A DNA stretch of 58,077 nt, taken from positions 1 through 58,077 of the forward strand of contig NZ_PVWJ01000013.1 in the NCBI RefSeq assembly GCF_003003775.1, written 5' to 3'. Position numbers and translations under genes: made by a program. Each line of letters starts with the position of its first letter. Within the stretch, counting starts at the first letter, position 1. Of the stretch, positions 27,474 to 36,644 are shown piece after piece. The stretch is from Merismopedia glauca CCAP 1448/3 (GTDB lineage Bacteria > Cyanobacteriota > Cyanobacteriia > Cyanobacteriales > CCAP-1448). The notes beneath the pieces are model-generated. The model saw only the letters and a list, made by a program, of their open reading frames with translations. It ran no database searches and was not told the origin of the DNA.

Positions 27474-27727
27474 TCATTAAGATGCTGACGCGGGTGAAAG
27501 GAATTGGACGGTGGAGCGTGGAGATGCTCTTAATTTTCCGTCTCCAGCGCCTAGATGTTTTTCCTGTTGATGATTTGGGCATTCGGACAGCAATAAAGCA
27601 GCTTTACGGTCTACAAGCACTTCCTGATAGAGCCACTACAGCTAGTTACGGGCTGAAGTGGAAACCCTATGCCAGCATTGCTTCATGATACTTGTGGCAA
27701 AGCTTGACGCTTAAAAGGGTCAGTTAA
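27458..27727 (+). pseudogene. alkA: DNA-3-methyladenine glycosylase II remnant
   Basis: Base-excision glycosylase of the HhH-GPD superfamily, C-terminal part only. Readable: LTRVKGIGRWSVEMLLIFRL (helix-hairpin-helix) and DVFPVDDLGIRTAI with the catalytic Asp, then KWKPYASIAS. A TGA at 27686-27688 falls exactly where the family has Trp (AxWYLW) and the frame continues YLWQSLTLK to TAA at 27725-27727, so TGG has mutated to TGA. The N-terminal half is missing too, so the gene is dead twice over. Confidence 0.8.
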
Positions 27728-27770
27728 GTACCTGTGCCAAATTAATTTAACATTTGGGTAAGTAACGAGT

Positions 27771-27789
27771 AACGAGTAACGAGTAAAAG
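27771..27789. repeat. Heptanucleotide tandem repeat (AGTAACG)2.7
   Basis: Two full AGTAACG units and a partial one, between the alkA relic and the Rieske gene. Confidence 0.7.
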
Positions 27790-27853
27790 CTGACGTTTAT
27801 TACCTTGGACCTTGAATATCGGGTTAAAACGACAATGGCTGTTCCCTTTGAGA

Positions 27854-28909
27854 TCAACTACGCCAATGCAATACTTGCTCTCTCACTGGATTGATAAATG
27901 AGCGGTTTTCGGCTGTAGCACGAGAAAATTCTGTTTTGAGTTGATAGTACCAATTAGCTTGGGTATCTGCATCCTCGATTAGCATCAGAGGGGGGTTGTA
28001 TTGCAAGCCAACTTGCTGTTTAACAACCATCTCTCTGTCCTGATTGAGGAAAGTCCGCATAAATGGTAACAACAGAGGCTTGAGGGTGCCAAACCACGGC
28101 AGAGTTGTGTAAAAGGATGTGGTTACTTCTGTTTCCGTCAGGGAAATGGGAGTGATGGTAGTCAAGTTACAGACAGTATGATTTTTGGTTATCAGCCGTT
28201 CGATTCGCACTCCAGGTAGCTGAAACGAGATTTCAACCTCTAGATCTTTGCCAATTAGTCTGTAGAAAAATGTCTGTCTCTCCAGTTTATGCCGCTTCAT
28301 CGTAAAGCCATAAGGAGAGGGGATAAACGTTTTGATTTCGTCACAGAGAACCGGATCGGCGCGCCACCACCAGGCACGATGGACAAACGGGACATGGGCC
28401 GGGTCCATCAAACCGACTATAGCATGGTCGACGAAACAAGGAAATCGCATGATATCGAGCAACTGGTAGGAAGAATCGCCAAAATCAGGCACCAAAGGCA
28501 CATCCATTGGGGGTAGATCGATATTTGCTCGATTTTTTGCTGGCATATAAATCCAGATATTGCCCTGAACTTCCTGCACTGGATAGCGTTGAACTCGAAT
28601 CCTTCCCACCTCATCGAGTTTTTGGTTGGGATTGAGAGCAGGAATAGCGGTACATTGTCCCGTGCAATCGAAGCGCCAGCCATGATAGCAACATTCAATT
28701 TCTTGCCCGTCAAATCGTCCGTTACTTAAGGGTATAGCTCGGTGGGGACAGATATCGCGTAAAGCAAAAGCCTCACCATCACAAGTGCGTCCAAACAAAA
28801 TTGGTTCATTTAGCAGTTTCTTAGCCACCATCTTGCCAGATTTGAGGCGATCGCTAGGGAGCGCATAATACCAGATATCGCGGAGCAACAAATTGGGTTT
28901 ATTTACCAT
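27854..28909 (-). CDS. Rieske-type aromatic ring/pheophorbide oxygenase-like protein
   Basis: 351-aa non-heme iron oxygenase. N-terminal Rieske domain with CPHR (C54, H56) and CCYHGW (C73, H76), spacing 16, which binds the 2Fe-2S cluster; the C-terminal mononuclear-iron domain has DHAIVGLMDPAHVPFVH, giving the His-His-Asp facial triad. Resembles the PaO/VanA-like group common in cyanobacteria; the substrate (chlorophyll catabolite or aromatic compound) cannot be told. No ferredoxin or reductase gene is adjacent, so electrons would come from general ferredoxin. Monocistronic, start ATG at 28909. Confidence 0.9.
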   Translation of the reverse strand: MVNKPNLLLRDIWYYALPSDRLKSGKMVAKKLLNEPILFGRTCDGEAFALRDICPHRAIPLSNGRFDGQEIECCYHGWRFDCTGQCTAIPALNPNQKLDEVGRIRVQRYPVQEVQGNIWIYMPAKNRANIDLPPMDVPLVPDFGDSSYQLLDIMRFPCFVDHAIVGLMDPAHVPFVHRAWWWRADPVLCDEIKTFIPSPYGFTMKRHKLERQTFFYRLIGKDLEVEISFQLPGVRIERLITKNHTVCNLTTITPISLTETEVTTSFYTTLPWFGTLKPLLLPFMRTFLNQDREMVVKQQVGLQYNPPLMLIEDADTQANWYYQLKTEFSRATAENRSFINPVREQVLHWRS

Positions 28910-29026
28910 TTTATGGTCAAAAAGGAGCTTAATTATGGCTCAAGAGGCTCTAAGAGATGAAAGCGCCAAAAGTAGTACCGATTCCCGTAGCCGCAGGCTG
29001 CACGCAGCGCATATCTTGACTCCCAA

Positions 29027-29067
29027 GGTAGGCGATGCCGGAACCACTTCCGGCATTTTAGCCTACC
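29027..29067. repeat. Extended imperfect palindrome
   Basis: Outer arms GGTAGGC / GCCTACC with inner arms GATGCCGGAA / TTCCGGCATT around CCAC. It lies 80 nt past the 3' end of the RbgA-like gene (minus strand) and could act as its terminator, although no U-tract follows. Confidence 0.55.
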
Positions 29068-29147
29068 GCGATTCCCCTACTTCTGCAAGAAGGCTAATGA
29101 AGTTAATCTAGGCGATCGCGTAGCCCCCGTTTAATAATATCTTGAGT

Positions 29148-30011
29148 TTAACTAGGTGGAACTTCTAGAGATATTGCGCCTAAAACCCCTTTGCGGAAAT
29201 CCGTTAACATTTGTCTAGCGGTTCTCTCTACATCTCCTTTAAATCCCAGTTCTGCTACTGCGTGTAAATAATCTTCACCACTCATTTCTCCAGGGTGAAG
29301 TTTATAGCGCGATTCCAAAAGGTCACTTATAAAAGATTCAGTGACAATAGGTGGTAATTCTTGAATTAAATCGATAAAATTGGCTGAAACTCTTTGATTA
29401 TCATAGGCAGCATCTCCAATATCGTCACAAATAGCTAGTTTAAGTGCATTTTCCTGATTATCTAACTTGGATGGGATAACTCCAGGGGCATCTAATAACT
29501 CTAGTCGATCCGAAATTCTAATCCAACGTAACTGCCTTGTAACTCCAGGACGTGCTGCACTTTCGACTACTCTGCGCTTCAGCAGCCGATTGATTAAAGC
29601 TGATTTTCCCACGTTAGGAAAGCCTATCACAACTGCGCGTACTGGACGAGGAAGCATACCGCGATCGCTCCTCCTTTGATTAATCTCAACCCCAGCTTTT
29701 TGGGCTGCTTTCGCCACCTGAGCCACTCCTACCCCAGTTTTGGCGTTCGTGAAATAGGCAAATTGACCTTGAACCAGAAAGGATTCTTGCCATAATTTTT
29801 GCATCGCTGGAGAAATAGTATCTAGGCGATTGATGACTAATACCTTATTCTTGGTTCCTACCCAGTTATCTATTTGGGGATGATGGGTAGCTAGAGGAAT
29901 TCGAGCATCTCGCACCTCCAGTACCACATCGACTCGATTGAGTTGTTCTTTGAGAGCTTTTTCAGCTTTAGCAATGTGTCCGGGATACCACTGAATGGCG
30001 GGAATACTCAT
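29148..30011 (-). CDS. ylqF: Ribosome biogenesis GTPase YlqF/RbgA
   Basis: 287-aa circularly permuted GTPase acting in late 50S assembly. Motif order is G4 (NRLDT), G1 (GFPNVGKSALINRL), G3 (DAPGVI), as expected for permuted YlqF/YawG-type GTPases, preceded by the conserved opening IQWYPGHIAKA. C-terminal RNA-binding helical domain from about 190. Start ATG at 30011; a heptamer array lies 25 nt upstream in its leader. Confidence 0.94.
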   Translation of the reverse strand: MSIPAIQWYPGHIAKAEKALKEQLNRVDVVLEVRDARIPLATHHPQIDNWVGTKNKVLVINRLDTISPAMQKLWQESFLVQGQFAYFTNAKTGVGVAQVAKAAQKAGVEINQRRSDRGMLPRPVRAVVIGFPNVGKSALINRLLKRRVVESAARPGVTRQLRWIRISDRLELLDAPGVIPSKLDNQENALKLAICDDIGDAAYDNQRVSANFIDLIQELPPIVTESFISDLLESRYKLHPGEMSGEDYLHAVAELGFKGDVERTARQMLTDFRKGVLGAISLEVPPS

Positions 30012-30035
30012 TTTGAAATCAGGAAGAAGGAAACG

Positions 30036-30060
30036 AAGTCAGAAGTCAGAAGTCAGAAGT
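30036..30060. repeat. Heptanucleotide tandem repeat (AAGTCAG)3.5
   Basis: Same unit and length as the array at 17988-18012, placed in the 5' leader of the YlqF gene. Confidence 0.85.
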
Positions 30061-30132
30061 AAGTAATTTTCAAAGGGAAAAGCTTACGTTCATGACCTTT
30101 CCCCAATCAAGAGAATTGAACTACATTGAGCC

Positions 30133-30534
30133 TCAAGGAACGATTAATACCGGACAAGGAGAAAGATTGATGACACGATTAGTCACGCTTTCGGATGCAC
30201 CGTCTTCTGTTAATCCTAGTCCGCGACAACCCATGACAATCAAGTCTATATCTAATTCGTCAGCCACATCGCAAATTGTAAACGCGGCTTTTCCCTCCCG
30301 TTCAATGACTTCTGTTTGAACGCCTTTTTGCGAAAATAATTCTTGAGCGTTGGCTAAAAGTTCCGCGACAGCTTCTGGGGAAGCCATACCCTCTTCCGCA
30401 TTAGGGGAATCGGTTTCAACTACTGAGAGTAGTACCAGACGACTGGCATATTTTTCAACGATGTTAATGACTACATCAACTGCTTCGCGAGCTTCTCGAC
30501 TTCTATCTAAAGGAAAGAGAACGGTGTGAAACAT
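30133..30534 (-). CDS. Universal stress protein, UspA family
   Basis: 133-aa single UspA domain. Opens MFHTVLFPLDRSREAREAVD; the ATP-binding end reads VMGCRGLGLTEDGASESVTNRVI...PCPVLIVP. The usual G-2x-G-9x-G(S/T) loop is present but altered near GASES, so nucleotide binding is uncertain. A small cytoplasmic protein with a role in stress survival by family. Monocistronic. Confidence 0.88.
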   Translation of the reverse strand: MFHTVLFPLDRSREAREAVDVVINIVEKYASRLVLLSVVETDSPNAEEGMASPEAVAELLANAQELFSQKGVQTEVIEREGKAAFTICDVADELDIDLIVMGCRGLGLTEDGASESVTNRVINLSPCPVLIVP

Positions 30535-30700
30535 TGAAGAACCTCATGCTAACCCACTCTGGCTAAATAAATTTAGCAGAATTTTTAGATTGTAAACTCG
30601 GATTTACTAGCTACAGCCACCAAAATATAGTGTAGGACAACGCTCCTCACGAAAAAAACATCGCGGTAGCAATACCAGGACTTACCCAGAGACACCATAG

Positions 30701-30724
30701 GTAGGTAGGCAATGCCTACCCTAC
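30701..30724. repeat. Imperfect palindrome, decayed relative of 8401-8425
   Basis: Arms GTAGGTAGGCA and TGCCTACCCTAC, one base deleted in the left arm. Lies upstream of xseA. Confidence 0.45.
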
Positions 30725-30794
30725 TCTACATATAGTTTAGAATTTGGCAATTTACGTAAGTCTTAAATACCTTAGTTACACAATTGACACCAGC

Positions 30795-32003
30795 ATGGAA
30801 AGCCAAGCCTTATCGGTAGGACAGTTAACTGAGTATATCCAATCTACTTTGGAGTCGGATGATCGCTTACAAAATGTGTGGGTAATGGGGGAGGTATCTA
30901 GTTCCAATCCACATCGCAGTGGCATTTTCTTTACCCTACAAGACTCGGAAAACCAAAGCCAGATAAGTTGTGTGGTTTGGCAAGGTTTGGTGGCTAAACT
31001 TCAAGAAATACCCGCCAGAGGGGTTAAAGTTTTAGTCTTGGGTAGCATCCGTTTGTATCCTCAAAGGGGGCAATATCAGCTTACAGCTTGGCAAGTTTTA
31101 CCTTTGGGGGAAGGGTTGCAGGCTTTGCAGTATCGTCAGCTTAGAGCGCGTTTAGAAGCTGAGGGATTATTCGATCTTAGTCGCAAGCGATCGCTTCCGG
31201 TTCATCCCCAAACGATAGCTGTTGTCACTTCCCCTCAAGCCGCCGCTTGGGGGGATATCCAAAAAACCCTCAAACAGCGCTATCCTGGGTTAAAGGTGTT
31301 ATTATCTCCAGCTACCGTCCAAGGAGAACAGGCTCCAGATTCGATTGTGAGGGCGATCGCGCGGGTAGAACGAGATGGGAGGGCTGAAGTCCTAGTTTTG
31401 GCTCGTGGTGGCGGTGCTGTCGAGGAATTAGCGTGTTTTAATGATGAGAAGGTGGCTAGGGCTGTGGCTGATTGTTCTATCCCTGTCGTGACGGGAATTG
31501 GACATCAACGAGATGAATCTTTAGCAGATTTGGCGGCTGATGTTTGCGCTCATACCCCAACTGCGGCGGCGGAATTAGTTGTACCAGAATTGGCTACACT
31601 GATTGCAGAGTGTCGCCAGCAACAAACTGAGTTATCTGAAGCGGTACAATTTCACTTAGAGCGATCGCAGACACATTTAGCTAACCTGAAAGCCAGATAT
31701 AATCGATTACCTATCGAGCAACAATTGCAACAGCAACGGCAACGGGTGAAACAGCAGCAAAATCGTCTTACTCAAGCGGTTAACTGGCGATTTAAAGCTT
31801 TAGAGCAACACCAAACCATGTTGCAAGCCAAACTCACAGCTTTAGACCCTCAACGGGTTTTGGAACGAGGTTACGCAGTGGTTAAACTAGAAAGTGGGGC
31901 GATCGCCAATAGTGTCGAGCAAGTTGCGATCGGACAATATTTAGAAATTACTTTAGCACAAGGCAGAATTCAAGTTCAGGTGACAGATTTGAGTTTTAAT
32001 TAA
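30795..32003 (+). CDS. xseA: Exodeoxyribonuclease VII large subunit
   Basis: 402-aa catalytic subunit that degrades single-stranded DNA in both directions. OB-fold at the N-terminus (SVGQLTEYIQSTLESDDRLQ, VWVMGEVSS), then the catalytic core with VVTSPQAAAWGDI, LVLARGGGAVEEL.CFNDE and GIGHQRDESLADLAADVCAHTPTAAAE, then a coiled-coil region that binds XseB. ATG at 30795 matches the family start. XseB follows 119 nt downstream, so the two subunits form one unit. Confidence 0.95.
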   Translation: MESQALSVGQLTEYIQSTLESDDRLQNVWVMGEVSSSNPHRSGIFFTLQDSENQSQISCVVWQGLVAKLQEIPARGVKVLVLGSIRLYPQRGQYQLTAWQVLPLGEGLQALQYRQLRARLEAEGLFDLSRKRSLPVHPQTIAVVTSPQAAAWGDIQKTLKQRYPGLKVLLSPATVQGEQAPDSIVRAIARVERDGRAEVLVLARGGGAVEELACFNDEKVARAVADCSIPVVTGIGHQRDESLADLAADVCAHTPTAAAELVVPELATLIAECRQQQTELSEAVQFHLERSQTHLANLKARYNRLPIEQQLQQQRQRVKQQQNRLTQAVNWRFKALEQHQTMLQAKLTALDPQRVLERGYAVVKLESGAIANSVEQVAIGQYLEITLAQGRIQVQVTDLSFN

Positions 32004-32072
32004 CTTAAGCTGAGTAGAGACATGAGAATAAACCGCATTATTTTAAGGAATGTAACACCAAATCAAAGCCTT

Positions 32073-32094
32073 ACCAATCAACAATCAACAATCC
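32073..32094. repeat. Heptanucleotide tandem repeat (AATCAAC)3
   Basis: Three AATCAAC-type units in the xseA-xseB spacer; complementary in sequence to the TTGTTGA array at 48737. Confidence 0.6.
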
Positions 32095-32122
32095 TACTTA
32101 ACTATAGTTTTGGTAGTCCCTA

Positions 32123-32374
32123 ATGTCTCTCAATAAATCAAAAAATAAATCTGAATCTATCTTGAAAGATCCGGATTGGACGTATGAAGATACGGTAGCT
32201 AAAGCCGAAAAAATCATCAACAGTATTGAATCTGGAAAACTGTCATTATCAGAAGTCTTTGAACAGTTTCAGTTAGCTTCTAGTTACTTACGTGAATGCG
32301 AACGCTTTTTAGAACAAAAGCGACAAGAAATGAATTTATCTATTGAATATTTAGAGCCTCAATTAGAAGAATAG
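32123..32374 (+). CDS. xseB: Exodeoxyribonuclease VII small subunit
   Basis: 83-aa helical protein. Core WTYEDTVAKAEKIINSIESGKLSLSEVFEQFQLASSYLREC is the XseB signature; it docks on the XseA coiled coil. Preceded by xseA on the same strand. The Lys/Ser-rich N-terminus is not conserved. Confidence 0.92.
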   Translation: MSLNKSKNKSESILKDPDWTYEDTVAKAEKIINSIESGKLSLSEVFEQFQLASSYLRECERFLEQKRQEMNLSIEYLEPQLEE

Positions 32375-32416
32375 TCAGGAGGGATTTTTAATGAGATAAA
32401 AGTTGATGGCAACTTA

Positions 32417-32725
32417 TCACTTACCAATACCTAAGCTTGTCAAAGTAATTTTAATATCATCCCACTTAAAACCACAATAATAGTATTGTTTATCTTGGAG
32501 ATTAACGAGATAGTATCCTGGCTTGCCTCCATTAACTCGAAATAGTTCAATCATCAGCTTGCTAGGATTCAACTCAAACCGATGCAATCGTGCTTCTAAT
32601 GCTAGTGAAACAGGAACATTTCTAGGATTGTAAAAAACACTGCTACCAGGCTTAAAACACCATGTCGTTCCTTCTCGTTTAACAATCAGGTAATACAATG
32701 GATGAATCAAACTTGCTGTTGACAT
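32417..32725 (-). CDS. Conserved-looking hypothetical protein
   Basis: 102-aa soluble protein (MSTASLIHPLYYLIVKREGT...VNLQDKQYYYCGFKWDDIK). A beta-rich pattern with many aromatic residues; I do not recognise the family. Convergent with xseB (43-nt gap), divergent from ilvA. Confidence 0.65.
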   Translation of the reverse strand: MSTASLIHPLYYLIVKREGTTWCFKPGSSVFYNPRNVPVSLALEARLHRFELNPSKLMIELFRVNGGKPGYYLVNLQDKQYYYCGFKWDDIKITLTSLGIGK

Positions 32726-32976
32726 GAGTTATACTTTTGATGGAGATGTTATTGTCTCTGATAATCTGATTTTAACATGATAAATCGGCGAGTATATTTT
32801 CATATTTATACCCTAATGAAGACAATTATAAAATCCTAGTATTTTCTAACTTTGTGAACTTCGTGTCTTTGTGGTTTAACAACTTTCACAAATCAAATAG
32901 AAAACCTTATAGCTTTGGTGATTAATAACAAGGTAAAATTACTCTGCATCCAGCCTTTGCTCACCCCTCAATCCCC

Positions 32977-34488
32977 ATGTATTGCGATTACTTAGTACAG
33001 ATTCTCACCGCTCGCGTTTATGATGTTGCTCAGGAATCTCCGTTAGAAATTGCCCCCAATCTCTCAGCCAGATTAGATAATCAACTCCTACTGAAGCGAG
33101 AAGATATGCAATCGGTCTTTTCCTTCAAGTTGCGGGGAGCTTACAATAAAATGGCGCAACTTCCTCCAGATCTTCTCAAACAAGGAGTAATAGCAGCTTC
33201 GGCGGGAAATCATGCTCAAGGGGTAGCTTTAAGTGCTGCGAAACTGGGAACCCAAGCTATAATTGTCATGCCTGTGACTACCCCGCAGGTTAAAGTAAAT
33301 GCAGTGAAAGCCCGTGGCGGTCAGGTAATTTTGCATGGGAACACCTATGATGATGCTTATGCCTTTGCTCGTCAACTAGAGGTAGAAAAAGGGTTGACAT
33401 TCATCCATCCTTTTGACGATCCCTATGTGATAGCCGGACAAGGCACAATTGGAATGGAGATTTTGCGCCAATACCAAAAGCCGATTCATGCTATCTTTGT
33501 GGCGATCGGCGGTGGTGGGTTAATTTCAGGAATTGGGGCTTATGTGAAGAGGTTGCGCCCAGAAATCAAGATTATTGGGGTAGAACCTGTTGATGCTGAT
33601 GCGATGCGTCAATCTATTGAAGCTGGGAAACGGATACGCCTTTCGCAAGTGGGATTATTCGCCGATGGGGTAGCTGTGCGAGAGGTGGGAGAAGAAACTT
33701 TCCGCCTGTGTCAAGAATATGTAGACGAGATTATTCTGGTAGATACAGATGCTACTTGTGCGGCAATTAAGGATGTATTTGAAGATACTAGGTCAATTTT
33801 AGAGCCGGCTGGCGCTTTGGCGATCGCTGGTGCCAAAGCTTATGTAGAAAGGGAGCAAATCGCGGGAGAAACCTTGATTGCCATAGCTTGCGGTGCTAAT
33901 ATGAACTTCGATCGCCTCCGCTTTGTGGCAGAAAGGGCAGAGTTTGGAGAAGATCGAGAAGCGATTTTTGCCGTGACTATACCGGAACAAAGGGGCAGTT
34001 TGCGGAAGTTTTGTGAATGTATCGGCGATCGCAACTTAACTGAATTTAATTATCGCATTGCCGATAACCAAGATGCTCACATATTTGTGGGGTTGCAAAT
34101 TCAAAACCGCGCTGATGGATTGACAATTTCGGCTAATTTTGAAGCTTGTGGGTTCAAAACCCTAGATTTAAGCGATGACGAACTTACGAAACTCCACTTA
34201 CGTCATATGGTGGGGGGACATTCATCCCTAGCTCATAATGAATTACTCTACCGCTTCGAGTTTCCCGAACGTCCTGGTGCTTTAATGAAGTTCTTATGTT
34301 CCATGAGTCCCGACTGGAATATTAGTATGTTCCATTATCGGAATAATGGGGCTGATTACGGGCGAATCGTCGTAGGAATGCAAGTACCACCTCACGAAAT
34401 GGAGCAGTGGCAAGAATTTTTAGATAATTTGGGCTATCAGTATTGGGATGAAAACCAAAATCCTGCCTATAAGCTCTTTTTGGGATAA
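32977..34488 (+). CDS. ilvA: Threonine ammonia-lyase, biosynthetic
   Basis: 503-aa PLP enzyme converting threonine to 2-oxobutanoate, first committed step to isoleucine. PLP lysine is K51 in SFKLRGAYNKM; the glycine loop is AIGGGGLISGIG; GANMNFDRLRF closes the catalytic domain. Two C-terminal ACT-like regulatory domains (about 325-410 and 420-503) imply feedback inhibition by isoleucine and relief by valine, as in the E. coli form. It is followed after 12 nt by the protease/TPR gene, suggesting co-transcription. Confidence 0.95.
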   Translation: MYCDYLVQILTARVYDVAQESPLEIAPNLSARLDNQLLLKREDMQSVFSFKLRGAYNKMAQLPPDLLKQGVIAASAGNHAQGVALSAAKLGTQAIIVMPVTTPQVKVNAVKARGGQVILHGNTYDDAYAFARQLEVEKGLTFIHPFDDPYVIAGQGTIGMEILRQYQKPIHAIFVAIGGGGLISGIGAYVKRLRPEIKIIGVEPVDADAMRQSIEAGKRIRLSQVGLFADGVAVREVGEETFRLCQEYVDEIILVDTDATCAAIKDVFEDTRSILEPAGALAIAGAKAYVEREQIAGETLIAIACGANMNFDRLRFVAERAEFGEDREAIFAVTIPEQRGSLRKFCECIGDRNLTEFNYRIADNQDAHIFVGLQIQNRADGLTISANFEACGFKTLDLSDDELTKLHLRHMVGGHSSLAHNELLYRFEFPERPGALMKFLCSMSPDWNISMFHYRNNGADYGRIVVGMQVPPHEMEQWQEFLDNLGYQYWDENQNPAYKLFLG

Positions 34489-34500
34489 ATAATCGAGAAA

Positions 34501-36459
34501 ATGTTAAGAGTATTGCCAGAAATAAACCGCCTCTTTACCCCCATCCTCGTCGTTACTTCCATTTGGGCGATTTCAGCTTCCCCAGCTAGATCGCTTTCAG
34601 CCTCAGAAGTGGCGCAAATTGCCAAAACGATCGCCGTTAAAATCGAAAATCCGTCGTTAAGATTGCATGGTTCGGGTACGCTGATTAAACAGGAAGGTAA
34701 AACCTACTACGTTTTGACAGCTTATCACGTACTCAGTCAATCGGGTAAATACACCCTCATCGCACCGGATGGACAAAAATACTCCATAGATGACAAAACC
34801 ATCAAGCACAAATCGGGGACAGATTTAGCTGTATTCCAGTTTCAAAGCGATAAAACCTACAAAATTGCGAAAATAGGTGACTCTGATAAAGTTACAGAAG
34901 GCAATCTCTCTTATGTCGCGGGTTTCCCTAAACCGACAGCAGCTTTTCCAATTTCGGCTTTTCGGTTTCTCGAAGGTAAAATTACGGCTAATGCTTCTCG
35001 TCCGGTAGATGAAGGTTATCAAATCGTCTACAGTAATAATACCTTGGGGGGGATGAGTGGCGGTGCCGTGTTGAACGAACAAGGAGAACTGATTGGAGTT
35101 CATGGAAGAGCCGAAACTGTGGCAGATATAACTAAAGGTAGCCCAAAACCAGTCAGTACGGGTAATAATTTGGGAATTGCAATTAATACCTTTTTGCGAC
35201 TCGCTTTGATGGATGTAGGGGTGCAAGCACCGGAGGTGCAAGTAGCAACTAAACCCAAGGCTGACGATCTATATCTGCAAGCTGTAGCTAAGTATAGTAA
35301 GGGTGATTATCAAGGAGCGATCGCCACTTATGGCAAAATAATCGATCTTAAACCCCAAAATGCTAGGGCTTACATCAATCGAGGTTCGGCACGCGCCCAA
35401 ATTAAGGATTATCAGGGAGCGATCGCAGATTTTGACGCAGCATTGAAGCTGAATCCCAAAGATGCTCTAGCTTATGCAAATAGAGGAGCCGTGCGTAGCG
35501 ATCTGGGGGATACTAAAGGGGAAATAGCCGATTATACTCAAGCTATAGATTTAGCTCCACAGGTGGCGATCGCCTACAATAATCGAGGGGTAGCTCATTA
35601 CGAATCGGGAAATAAAGTTCAAGCTGAAGCAGACTTAGACAAAGCGATCGAACTCGATCCCAATTTACCTTTAGCCTACAATAATCGCGGGATGTTGCGT
35701 TATTACCTCAAGCAATATGCAGCAGCAGCAGGAGACTTTTCCGAAGCGATTAGACTAGATCCACAATATGCTCAAGCCTACAATAACCGAGGTTTAGCGA
35801 TTTACAATTTAGGGAATAAACTTGGTTCAACTGGAGATTTTAGCCAAGCGATCGCCCTAGATCCGAGTTTGGCATCAGCATACTATAATCGTGCTAACGT
35901 CCGCTCGGAAACAGGCTTTAAAGCTGGAGCGATCGCCGATTTTAGCAAAGCTTTACAGTTAGATCCGCAGTTATCTAAACCTGTATCCAGTAATAGCGCT
36001 AAAGTAAATGTCAACTTTGCTCAAGGCATCACTTTCGCACCCAATAGCGCCCAAGTATATATTAATCGGGGTATAGCTCGGTTTCAATTCAACAATCCTG
36101 CGGCTGCAATCTTCGACTATACGGAAGCACTGAGAATAGATCCGCGATCGGCTCTGGCTTATTATCGTCGAGGCATTGCCTACTATGCAATGGGAAACGT
36201 TCAATCTGCAATTATAGACTGGCAACAAGCCAAGGCGTTTGATTTTAACCTGCTGGAACCACAACTATTGTTAGCCGCAGCCTTGTACGCTCAAGGGAAT
36301 GAAACAGAAGCTTTACAAAATGGAGAGCGAGTTATTCCTCAATTACGAAACATTTTCGGTGCAAACTTCAAAATACAACAAGACGAATGGGGCGATCGCT
36401 TGTTTCAAGATACCGCCAAATTCCTAGATAGTCCTCGGATTCGGACACTTTTACGGTAA
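34501..36459 (+). CDS. Exported trypsin-like serine protease with TPR repeats
   Basis: 652-aa protein. Signal peptide in the first 30 residues (ends SPARS). Chymotrypsin-fold protease domain (about 35-240) with triad H76 in TAYHV, D108 in TDLAVF and S186 in GGMSGGAV. Then about nine tetratricopeptide repeats (GD(Y/..)QGAIA.Y..AI.L.P..A.AY.NRG) to about 570, interrupted near 500 by a non-repeat insert (KPVSSNSAKVN). This protease-TPR combination is common in cyanobacteria; the substrate is unknown. 12 nt after ilvA. Confidence 0.88.
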   Translation: MLRVLPEINRLFTPILVVTSIWAISASPARSLSASEVAQIAKTIAVKIENPSLRLHGSGTLIKQEGKTYYVLTAYHVLSQSGKYTLIAPDGQKYSIDDKTIKHKSGTDLAVFQFQSDKTYKIAKIGDSDKVTEGNLSYVAGFPKPTAAFPISAFRFLEGKITANASRPVDEGYQIVYSNNTLGGMSGGAVLNEQGELIGVHGRAETVADITKGSPKPVSTGNNLGIAINTFLRLALMDVGVQAPEVQVATKPKADDLYLQAVAKYSKGDYQGAIATYGKIIDLKPQNARAYINRGSARAQIKDYQGAIADFDAALKLNPKDALAYANRGAVRSDLGDTKGEIADYTQAIDLAPQVAIAYNNRGVAHYESGNKVQAEADLDKAIELDPNLPLAYNNRGMLRYYLKQYAAAAGDFSEAIRLDPQYAQAYNNRGLAIYNLGNKLGSTGDFSQAIALDPSLASAYYNRANVRSETGFKAGAIADFSKALQLDPQLSKPVSSNSAKVNVNFAQGITFAPNSAQVYINRGIARFQFNNPAAAIFDYTEALRIDPRSALAYYRRGIAYYAMGNVQSAIIDWQQAKAFDFNLLEPQLLLAAALYAQGNETEALQNGERVIPQLRNIFGANFKIQQDEWGDRLFQDTAKFLDSPRIRTLLR

Positions 36460-36472
36460 AAACTGCTTTTAA

Positions 36473-36514
36473 CAAGCCGCGATGTCAATTAATTGAGTTG
36501 AGCAAAGCGGCTTG
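36473..36514 (+). terminator. Possible terminator-like inverted repeat
   Basis: 8-bp arms CAAGCCGC / GCGGCTTG with a 26-nt loop, just after the protease/TPR stop. The loop is long and no U-tract follows, so this is weak. Confidence 0.3.
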
Positions 36515-36644
36515 GCAAAGCAGCGATCGCTTGAACAAAGTCAAAAGTCAAAAGTAGGTTTTTGTAACGGGGATTTATGCCCCGATCCAAAACGGTTTCC
36601 CTAAAAAGGATCTTTCCCGAATTAGAGCAATTACTTTAGCTTGA

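Noticed and set aside
34825-35241. Minus-strand ORF of 138 codons in the protease/TPR gene
   Set aside because: Antisense of a well supported protease domain; no start context or known pattern.
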